A DNA stretch of 64,000 bases from positions 62,001 to 126,000 of the forward strand of contig NZ_JAEUXJ010000010.1 in NCBI RefSeq assembly GCF_016775475.1, written 5' to 3'. Each line of letters begins with the position of its first letter. Position 1 is the first letter of the stretch. Source of the stretch: Belnapia mucosa (GTDB lineage Bacteria; Pseudomonadota; Alphaproteobacteria; Acetobacterales; Acetobacteraceae). Made by a program: the position numbers and the translations under genes. Below are positions 9,775 to 16,265 of the stretch, piece after piece. The notes under the pieces were generated by a model, which did not search any database, was not told where the DNA came from, and was given only the letters and a program-made list of their open reading frames with translations.

Positions 9775-10362
9775 TCACGCCACCAGGGAGGCGAGGACCG
9801 AGGTCGCCATCAGCACCAGGGCCAGGGCGGCCCCGAGCCGGATCGGGCGATGCCAGGCCAGCGCCGCGCGCTGGCAGGCCGGATGCGCCAGCAGCATGGC
9901 GAAGCCGAGCGACACCAGCAGGGCCATCCCGACCACGGCCACCGGAACCAGCGGGCGCACCGCCGCCATCGCGCCGAGCGGCCCGAGGAATTGCGCGGCG
10001 AAGAAGGCCGCCGAGATCGGATTGGTGAGGGCGGTGCAGAAGCCGGCGCTGAACTCGGCCCCCTGGGCGCGGCGGGCGGCGCGGGCGGCATCCGGCGGCC
10101 GGCTGCGGGCGATGGAGAAGGCGACCCAGAGCAGCATCGCCGCACTGAGGAGGCGGCCGCCCGCAGCGACCTCATCCGCCAGCTGCGCCGTGCCGAGGGT
10201 CGCCGCGAGCGCCGCGTTCAGCGTGCCGGCGCCGAGGGCGATGCCGAGGCAGATCGGCACCGCCCCGCGGAGGCCGCGCAGGGCGGCGACCCCGGCGATG
10301 ACCAGGAGGTTCGGCCCCGGCGTGACCAGGATCGCCAGATAGGCCAGCAGGAAAGCCCGCAT
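9775..10362 (-). CDS. LysE/RhtB-family amino-acid exporter
   Basis: A 195-residue inner-membrane protein with about six hydrophobic segments. The family fingerprint TPGPNLLVIAGVAALRGLRGA is in the first loop, followed by GIALGA and, in the middle, ALTNPISAAFF. LysE/RhtB proteins export amino acids or related metabolites by exchange with protons. The substrate cannot be inferred. It ends 16 bases from the stop of the convergent amidohydrolase; the gene upstream on the same strand is 12 bases away. Confidence 0.88.
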   Translation of the reverse strand: MRAFLLAYLAILVTPGPNLLVIAGVAALRGLRGAVPICLGIALGAGTLNAALAATLGTAQLADEVAAGGRLLSAAMLLWVAFSIARSRPPDAARAARRAQGAEFSAGFCTALTNPISAAFFAAQFLGPLGAMAAVRPLVPVAVVGMALLVSLGFAMLLAHPACQRAALAWHRPIRLGAALALVLMATSVLASLVA

Positions 10363-10374
10363 GGCCGCGGCGGG

Positions 10375-10647
10375 CTATTCGGCCGGGGCGCAGCGCGTGC
10401 CGATGATGGGCCGGCCCACCGTCGCCTGTTCCGGATCGGCGCTGACGGGGCCGACCGCCTGGGCGCCCTCCCCGAAGACGGGCAGGCAGTTGATCAGGGT
10501 CGGGTTCGGCAGGCCGATATCCGGCCCCCCCTCGGCCGAGGCGGCGACCGGCGAGGGCTGCGGGGCGGGGTTTGTCTGTGCCGCGGCGGGGAGGCTCAGG
10601 GCGAGCAGGAGCGTGGCCAGCCGGAGGCTGGCGATATTGTTGCGCAT
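10375..10647 (-). CDS. Small secreted Pro/Ala-rich protein
   Basis: A 90-residue protein with an apparent Sec signal peptide (LRLATLLLALSLPAAAQ, cleavage near residue 24). The mature part is Pro/Ala/Gly-rich with two cysteines (INCLP and GTRCAP) that could form one disulfide. No family is recognised. It is 12 bases upstream of the LysE-family gene on the same strand and could be co-transcribed with it, without obvious functional linkage. Confidence 0.55.
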   Translation of the reverse strand: MRNNIASLRLATLLLALSLPAAAQTNPAPQPSPVAASAEGGPDIGLPNPTLINCLPVFGEGAQAVGPVSADPEQATVGRPIIGTRCAPAE

Positions 10648-10998
10648 GGTAAATACTTCCCTGTGGTCGGGCCAGGTAGCGGCTGGAGAATTACCACCGA
10701 GGATTGGACGGAGTCCGGATTTTGCCTGGGACGTGAAGATTATTTCAAGGCGCTTACTTCGACTATTCGGCGAATAGTGCGAGGTCTATTTCCTGCGATG
10801 GGGCCGGTCCGAATTCCATGCCGTGGGATGGTATTCACTGAACGGGCGGCATCAGGGACGTTCCCGCGCAGGGTCGTACAGGCATCGCGCGTCCTCGCCG
10901 CAAACGTGTGCTTCTGGATTTCAATGTAACCTACGCGTCAATATCTGTAGGATCGTGGAATGTCCGGCCCTCCCCGGACCAGGGGGAGCGCCACATCC
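10648..10998. other. Non-coding gap upstream of the unknown gene at 10999
   Basis: 351 bases without a convincing gene and with lower G+C than the flanks. The notable elements are a perfect 17-base palindrome (10762-10778) and AT-richer stretches near 10915-10950 that could hold the promoter of the gene at 10999. No RNA gene is recognised. Confidence 0.5.
10762..10778. promoter_or_regulatory. Perfect palindrome, putative operator
   Basis: ACTATTCGGCGAATAGT is a perfect inverted repeat with 8-base arms around a single central G, the geometry of a dimeric repressor site. It lies 115 bases upstream of the secreted-protein gene start (10647) and 221 bases before the gene at 10999. The regulator is unknown. 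Confidence 0.4.
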
Positions 10999-11580
10999 AT
11001 GCTCAACGAGAACCTCTCGATCGCCGACTTCTACCGGCTCCGCAAATCCGACCAAGCCGGCTTCGCCAAATGGCGGATCGAGACGCTGCCGAAGGGCATG
11101 CTCCTCTTCAAGCTCACCAAGGGCGACGCGCCTGAAGGGCAGTACGGCGTCACCCCCTGGTGGTCCGCCGTCCGGCCCTTCAAGGAGGATGACGAGGGCG
11201 CCCTCGGCCGCTACCAGCAGGCCAAGCTCAACGGCATCGACATGAGCGCGATGGTCCGCTTCATGTCCGCGGTGCGGATCGACTGGAACGACCTGGACAA
11301 TTACGTCCAGGTGGAGCTGCTGGACGATGCCAAGGCCTTCTGGGGCACCTTCACGCCGCAGCCGAAATGGAGCGCGCCCAACTACAACCTGGCCGATATG
11401 CGCGCCCGCAAGGCCCAGGAGAGGCAGGTCAATGGCAGTGCCATGCTGCCCGATGTGCTGGGCGGTCTGGAGGCCTGGCAGCTCTTCATCCCGAATCTGA
11501 GGGATGTGCATATCAAGCGCTCGGCGGTCATCTCGGCGCATGACATGACGGCGCTGGGGATGGCGCTTGGGTTTATCTGA
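10999..11580 (+). CDS. Hypothetical protein (intact copy of a duplicated gene)
   Basis: A 193-residue soluble protein of no family I recognise. It has no signal peptide or membrane segment. Trp and aromatic residues are frequent (YGVTPWWSAVRPF, IDWNDLDNYVQ, AFWGTF), with a hydrophilic Arg/Lys/Glu helix near residue 145. GGGGGAG precedes the ATG at 10999; an ATG 39 bases upstream is in frame but has a weaker site. A clearly homologous but broken copy lies at 14219-14482, so this gene and its relic bracket the AT-rich SIR2-STAND gene. Confidence 0.6.
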   Translation: MLNENLSIADFYRLRKSDQAGFAKWRIETLPKGMLLFKLTKGDAPEGQYGVTPWWSAVRPFKEDDEGALGRYQQAKLNGIDMSAMVRFMSAVRIDWNDLDNYVQVELLDDAKAFWGTFTPQPKWSAPNYNLADMRARKAQERQVNGSAMLPDVLGGLEAWQLFIPNLRDVHIKRSAVISAHDMTALGMALGFI

Positions 11581-11586
11581 AGCCGG
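11575..11586 (+). repeat. 12-bp direct repeat, left copy (gene 3' end)
   Basis: ATCTGAAGCCGG spans the stop codon of the intact unknown gene and recurs at 14477-14488 over the stop of the decayed copy. It is part of the larger gene duplication that flanks the island rather than proof of an insertion-site repeat. Confidence 0.6.
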
Positions 11587-11592
11587 GCTTCG

Positions 11593-11649
11593 GCGATGAT
11601 GGCTGAGGCGGGGCTGGCGCTTGTGAGCCACGGCGCCGGCGGCGCTCCT
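11593..11649 (+). pseudogene. 57-bp relic of a second cytosine-deaminase-like amidohydrolase
   Basis: Nineteen codons reading AMMAEAGLALVSHGAGGAP match residues 263-281 of the amidohydrolase at 8577-9758 perfectly at protein level. The DNA differs at seven positions, all silent third-codon changes. That pattern means the fragment descends from a once-functional relative rather than a fresh copy of the local gene. There is no start, stop or remaining gene around it; homology ends abruptly where the AT-rich DNA begins. Confidence 0.75.
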
Positions 11650-11736
11650 TTTCGGTCATCCAAAAAAGCAATCGAACAACAAAAATTTAAAGAAAGAAAA
11701 AAAATAGTGCAGAAATAAAAAATAGAACAAGATGGA

Positions 11737-11768
11737 TTACAAAAATATTGCGCGCGCGATAAATTTAT
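11737..11768 (+). promoter_or_regulatory. Possible promoter of the SIR2-STAND gene
   Basis: TTACAA (11737-11742) and ATAAAT (11759-11764) are separated by 16 bases in a very AT-rich tract just upstream of the gene. The -10-like part lies in the palindrome ATAAATTTAT (11759-11768). Assignment is by consensus only. Confidence 0.3.
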
Positions 11769-11798
11769 GGGACGCTTGGGAGCGTGGAGGGAAAAGCT

Positions 11799-14171
11799 GT
11801 GTTAAACGTAAGTGAATCCGGCTTGTTAAGCGCAGATTTCGTGCGGGGTGTGAACTTGTTTCTCGGAGCAGGATTTTCTACCCTTGCAAAAAACCGCTTT
11901 ACCAAGTCCCTTCCCGTCGGTGATGGACTTAAAGATTTATTGGTGAAAGAATTCAATTTAGAGCCGTATGCAAGCTTGGACCTTGCAGGCCTTTATGCAG
12001 TCTTACTGGCAGATAGGCGAGATGCACTCCGGGATTTTCTTGCAAAAACATTTACAGTAACAGATTATGACAGTAGATATGATGCCCTCAGGTCATTAGA
12101 AGTGGAATTTCTCTACACCACTAACATAGATGACCTTCCCTTTAAAATATTTGATGCTCGTGGCGGTGACGATAAAAGAGTTCTGCATGATCTTACTCTG
12201 TATGGGGCTCCGCGCCAACCATCGGAAGTTGTCCAATTCATTCCCCTCCACGGAAATGTTCGCCACGAAGATTCGGATTTTCTTTTTACGCCTGGTCAAA
12301 TCGCTTCGGCTTTCGCATCTGATCGCCAAACTTGGTATGTTTTCCAACGTGAGTTGCAGGCGCGGCCTACGTTTTTTCTTGGCTACGGAATGCGTGATGC
12401 TGGTGTTCTGCAGGCTCTTCAAGATGGGTCTTCGAGGTCGCTTGTAAATCGATGGATTTTACTGAGACGCCATGATGAAGCGGCAAGTGCACTTTATACT
12501 AGTTTGGGTTTCCATGTTATCGTTGGTGAAGCGGAGGACTTTTTAAAGTTCGTTGCGGATCGAACTAATCCAGTTACGCCTGCTGTAGTTCGATCTGGGC
12601 GCCAGATCTTCACGGGCCAAGTTCCAAACATTGCTGAGGTAGCGCAACGACCTATTCGCAATTTCTTTCTTGGGGCTGAGCCTGAGTGGTCTGATGCGTA
12701 TTCAAGTCAAGTAGTTAGAAGGAGGATTAACTCCGCCGTAAAAAACTCAATTTTTAATGGCAAACATGTGGCGATTGTTGGCCTCCCGCTGTCGGGAAAA
12801 ACAACGATTTTGAAACAGGTTGCAGCAGAGCTCGCGGCTGATCGACCGATATTGTACTTTGATAGAATTACGAATCCGCAAGCAGATAAAATTGTTGCGG
12901 AGCATCATGGACAGGCCGGCAAAGCCCTGATTTTTGTCGATAATTTAATTGATTCCCGAGATCCTATTGATCTTCTTGTGAACAAGATAGGCGCGCAAAT
13001 TGTCTGCGCAGAGCAAAGTATATACTTTGACTCGGTCGGGTTACGGTCTATGCAAGCAAGACTTGACGTTCATTCCAGTTCAGATATATTAATTCAGGAC
13101 TTGCAGCGGATTATTGATTCGATACCAGTTGATATCAGGAGGTGGCACCCTGATGAAATTGACATGGTGGAGTACGATAGTAGCGAATTAGGGCTTTTTG
13201 AGTCGTTCCGCCGCCATGTAATGGATGAAAATTTAACTAGCAGATTTCGATCGAAATTGGCAGAATTTGAAGCAAAAGATTCGGAAGCGTTTGATGTTTA
13301 TATTATGGCGTGTTATGTCGCCGCTTGTCGAACTATAGTTTCTTTTGATATGATTTATACTTACCTCCCGAAGCACCGTAAAGAATACGGCGACGTATAC
13401 GACGTAATAAGGAGAATAGACAGCTTTCTTGTTGAGGTAGACCTCGCAAATGATTCGGACCAGGACCATTTTTCTGTGAGGTCAGGTGCTCTTGCTCGAG
13501 TTGCGCTCAGGGAGTGCAGCTCCCGCTCATTTGGTCGCATATTCGAACGATTTCACACGTCTGTGTCAACGCGTCTAATTGTAGATTATCCGGTATTTCG
13601 AAGATATGCTTACGATAATGATTTTGCACGTAAAGCATTTCCAAGAGTTGAAGACGGACAACGGTTTTACGAGCGTTTAGTACGCTCGACCGATAATGCG
13701 TATGATTACCAGCACGGTGCAATTTATTTATCAAAAATGAAAAGCTTTACTGAAGCTTTCTCCTGGATCGATACAGCACTATCAAAAAGCCGAGGCCGAG
13801 TGTTTTCAATAAGAAATACTCATGCACGTATCTTATTTGAAGCCAACATTGATGTACTGAAGCGCAACGTCCGTGATAATACAGCATTGCAAGGCATTAA
13901 GGAAAGCATGGACGTATTACAGGGCTGCATAAAAAATGACGCACGGCGTTCGTATCATCTGCTGAGGTATAGCGACCAAGCTATTCAATACGCGGAAATT
14001 ATGAGCGATCAAAATAGCTTAGACTGGCTTCGGCACGCATATGAAAACTTACAACAGATGGTAGATCAGGCCACTGTGTCGCAGAGCAGGGAAAGTTATA
14101 ATTTACGTAAATATAGGAAATTGTATTCTGAGGTGCGATTGGCGCTAATAAGCCGCAAAGCTCTTTCCTAA
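11799..14171 (+). CDS. SIR2-STAND NTPase, Avs5-like putative anti-phage protein
   Basis: A 790-residue multidomain protein. Residues 1-260 form a SIR2-like NADase domain: NLFLGAGFS (NAD-binding loop, residues 19-27), YTTNIDD (Asn109), PLHGN (His151) and FLGYGMRD. Residues 320-400 carry a P-loop NTPase with Walker A GLPLSGKTT (328-336) and a Walker B-like ALIFVDN (376-382). The remaining 390 residues are helical and may include TPR-like repeats (about 635-760), the usual sensor region. SIR2 effector, STAND-type switch and repeat sensor is the architecture of Avs5-type defences, which deplete NAD on phage recognition. I prefer the GTG at 11799 because GGAGGG lies 7 bases upstream; a GTG at 11784 is also in frame. 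Base composition is foreign: two 60-base samples have 19 and 27 G/C. Confidence 0.82.
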   Translation: MLNVSESGLLSADFVRGVNLFLGAGFSTLAKNRFTKSLPVGDGLKDLLVKEFNLEPYASLDLAGLYAVLLADRRDALRDFLAKTFTVTDYDSRYDALRSLEVEFLYTTNIDDLPFKIFDARGGDDKRVLHDLTLYGAPRQPSEVVQFIPLHGNVRHEDSDFLFTPGQIASAFASDRQTWYVFQRELQARPTFFLGYGMRDAGVLQALQDGSSRSLVNRWILLRRHDEAASALYTSLGFHVIVGEAEDFLKFVADRTNPVTPAVVRSGRQIFTGQVPNIAEVAQRPIRNFFLGAEPEWSDAYSSQVVRRRINSAVKNSIFNGKHVAIVGLPLSGKTTILKQVAAELAADRPILYFDRITNPQADKIVAEHHGQAGKALIFVDNLIDSRDPIDLLVNKIGAQIVCAEQSIYFDSVGLRSMQARLDVHSSSDILIQDLQRIIDSIPVDIRRWHPDEIDMVEYDSSELGLFESFRRHVMDENLTSRFRSKLAEFEAKDSEAFDVYIMACYVAACRTIVSFDMIYTYLPKHRKEYGDVYDVIRRIDSFLVEVDLANDSDQDHFSVRSGALARVALRECSSRSFGRIFERFHTSVSTRLIVDYPVFRRYAYDNDFARKAFPRVEDGQRFYERLVRSTDNAYDYQHGAIYLSKMKSFTEAFSWIDTALSKSRGRVFSIRNTHARILFEANIDVLKRNVRDNTALQGIKESMDVLQGCIKNDARRSYHLLRYSDQAIQYAEIMSDQNSLDWLRHAYENLQQMVDQATVSQSRESYNLRKYRKLYSEVRLALISRKALS

Positions 14172-14218
14172 AATATTTGCCTTCTCCACGGTGAGACCCA
14201 CTAAAGAACAGGACACTA

Positions 14219-14482
14219 ATGATTAATCAGAGCCTTTCGATCGCGGGCTTCTACCGGCTCTGCAAATCCGACCGGGCCGGCTTCGCCAATGGCGGATCGA
14301 GACGCTGCCGAAGGGCATGCTCCTCTTCAAGCTCACCAAGGGCGACACGCCGGAAGGGCAGTATGGCGTCACCCCCTGGTGGTCCGCCATGCGACCCTTC
14401 AAGGAGGATGACGAGGGCGCCCTCGGCCATCATCTCCTCCGACGACATGACCGCGCTGGGGATAACCCTCGGCTTAATCTGA
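14219..14482 (+). pseudogene. Frameshifted, internally deleted copy of the gene at 10999-11580
   Basis: The copy begins MINQSLSIAGFYRLCKSD, matching the intact gene's start. A single A is missing after codon 23 (gccaatgg against gccaaatgg), which shifts the frame. Homology continues in the shifted frame through PEGQYGVTPWWSAMRPFKED. A deletion of about 317 bases then removes the middle, and the tail (ISSDDMTALGITLGLI, stop) resumes in the original frame. The total loss of 318 bases restores frame, but the product would be scrambled, so this is a relic. Confidence 0.85.
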
Positions 14483-14488
14483 AGCCGG
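14477..14488 (+). repeat. 12-bp direct repeat, right copy
   Basis: Second copy of ATCTGAAGCCGG, over the stop codon of the decayed gene copy. See 11575-11586. Confidence 0.6.
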
Positions 14489-14627
14489 CACGGGCGAGAG
14501 GTATAGGAAAGAAATCTTGCTTCGCCACCCCCGCCAGGGCTAGCCTCGCGCCGCTTAGCCTTAGGAGACCGCGATGCCGCCTCCGCCCGAAAAGCACCCG
14601 CAGGGGACCAGGGCCGGGGCCAGATCC

Positions 14628-16265
14628 CTATTTGTCCAGAAGCTGCATCAATGGCTTAGCGACCAGCCCCGCCGCCGCGTCCCGCTCGGCGGCGGCCGGG
14701 TCGCGCTCCTCCGGCGGGCCATAGCCGCCGCCCCCCGGCATCTCCACCACCAGCCGCCCGCCGGCCGGGATCACCTGGAAGCCCTTGCCCTTCAGCACCG
14801 TCCCATCGGCCAGCGAAAGCCGCCCCGCCGCCCCCGGCAGCCCGCCCTCGCGCCCGCGCGCCGGGTAGTGCACTCGCTCGAAGGTGGCGAAGATGCCGAA
14901 GGGGGCGCCATGCCGGTGCTCCACCTCCATCACCTGGCCGAGGCCGCCGCGCTGCCGCCCGGCGCCGCCGCTATCCGGCCGCAGCTCCTTGGTCCAGACC
15001 ACCACCGGCGCGATGGTCTCGGTGATCTCGACCGGCACGTTCCGCACGCCGGAGGGGAAGGGGGTGGCCGAAAGCCCATCCTGCCGCGGCCGCGCCCCGG
15101 CCCCGCCGGAATGGAAGGTCGTCACCATGAAGGGCGTGCCGCCCCCGCCCGTGCCCGTCATCCCATGCCCGGCGCCGAGCTTGAGGTTCCAGAGATTGCT
15201 CGTCCCCTCCGCCGGCACCCGGCCGGGGATGCACTGGTGCAGCGCGCCATAGACGACATCGGGCAGCATATGGCCGATGGTCGATCGCGCATTCACCGCC
15301 GCCGGATGGAGCGCATTGACGATGGTCCCCTCCGGCGCCGTCACCCGGATGGCGTCGAGCGTCCCGGCATTGTTGGGGATGGTCGGCGCGACGATGCATT
15401 TCACGCCGAAGGCCGTATAGGCCTCCGTATAGCAGATCGGGCAGTTGATCCCGTAGGAGGAGGCGGCGGAGGTCCCGGCATAATCAACCGCCACATGGTC
15501 GCCCGCGATGGTGACCCGGGCGCGGAGGTCGATCGGCGCGTCATAGCCGTCGATCCGCATATGCCCGTCCCAGCTGCCCTGCGGCAGGGCGCGGATCGCC
15601 GCCTCCATCCCGGCGCGGGACCGTTCGATGATATGCGCGCCCAGCTCGTCGAGATCGGCGATGCCGTGCTCCTCCATCATGGCGGAGAGCCGCCGCTCGC
15701 CGATCAGGTTGCAGGCGACGAGGGCGTGGATGTCGCCCTCCACCTGCACCGCCTCGCGCACATTGGCGCGGACCATGCGCAGCAGGCTCTCGTCCCACAC
15801 GCCGCCGCGGACCAGCGGCAGCAACGGGATGAACAGCCCCTCGTGATAGACCTGCCGCCCATCCGGCGACTGCCCGAGCCCGCCGATATCGACCACATGC
15901 GTGGTGCAGGAAAACAGCGCGACCAGCTTCCCGTCATGGAAGGCGGGCGAGGTGATGACGATGTCGTAGAGGTGGCCGGTGCCCTTCCACGGGTCGTTGG
16001 TGATGAAGTGGTCGCCCGGCTTCATCGTCTCCACGGGAAACTCGCGGAGGAAATGCACCACGCTGCGGGCCATGGAATTTACATGGCCGGGCGTGCCGGT
16101 GACGGCCTGAGCCAGCATCCGGCCTTCCAGGTCGAAGACGCCCGCGGAGATGTCGCCCGCCTCCCGCGCGCTAGTCGAGAAGGCGGTACGCACCAGCGCC
16201 CGGGCCTGCTCCTCGACGACCGAGAGCAGCCGGTTCCACATCACCTGCAGGCGGATATCCCTCAT
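14628..16265 (-). CDS. Hydantoinase B/oxoprolinase family protein (HyuB, pair 1)
   Basis: A 545-residue beta subunit of the hydantoinase/oxoprolinase type. The N-terminal block RLLSVVEEQARALVRTAFS, the metal-site-like stretch GDHFITNDPWKGTGHLYD, CTTHVVDIGG, APTIPNNAGT and the C-terminal glycine loop VVEMPGGGGYGPPEERDP are family hallmarks. With HyuA it performs ATP-dependent opening of a five-membered cyclic amide such as a hydantoin or 5-oxoproline; the substrate is not predictable. Its ATG overlaps the stop of the upstream hyuA-like gene as ATGA. It is the last gene of a three-gene minus-strand operon (Bug receptor, HyuA, HyuB). Confidence 0.9.
   Translation of the reverse strand: MRDIRLQVMWNRLLSVVEEQARALVRTAFSTSAREAGDISAGVFDLEGRMLAQAVTGTPGHVNSMARSVVHFLREFPVETMKPGDHFITNDPWKGTGHLYDIVITSPAFHDGKLVALFSCTTHVVDIGGLGQSPDGRQVYHEGLFIPLLPLVRGGVWDESLLRMVRANVREAVQVEGDIHALVACNLIGERRLSAMMEEHGIADLDELGAHIIERSRAGMEAAIRALPQGSWDGHMRIDGYDAPIDLRARVTIAGDHVAVDYAGTSAASSYGINCPICYTEAYTAFGVKCIVAPTIPNNAGTLDAIRVTAPEGTIVNALHPAAVNARSTIGHMLPDVVYGALHQCIPGRVPAEGTSNLWNLKLGAGHGMTGTGGGGTPFMVTTFHSGGAGARPRQDGLSATPFPSGVRNVPVEITETIAPVVVWTKELRPDSGGAGRQRGGLGQVMEVEHRHGAPFGIFATFERVHYPARGREGGLPGAAGRLSLADGTVLKGKGFQVIPAGGRLVVEMPGGGGYGPPEERDPAAAERDAAAGLVAKPLMQLLDK

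Noticed and set aside
11575..14488. Target-site duplication of a transposon around the SIR2-STAND gene
   Set aside because: The shared 12-mer lies inside homologous gene 3' ends and is explained by the gene duplication. There are no terminal inverted repeats or transposase.
14574..14630. AGGAG followed by ATG starting a Pro-rich frame (MPPPPEKHPQ...)
   Set aside because: It has a good ribosome site but runs straight into the antisense of the HyuB gene. At most it is the 5' stub of a lost gene; no homology can be seen.
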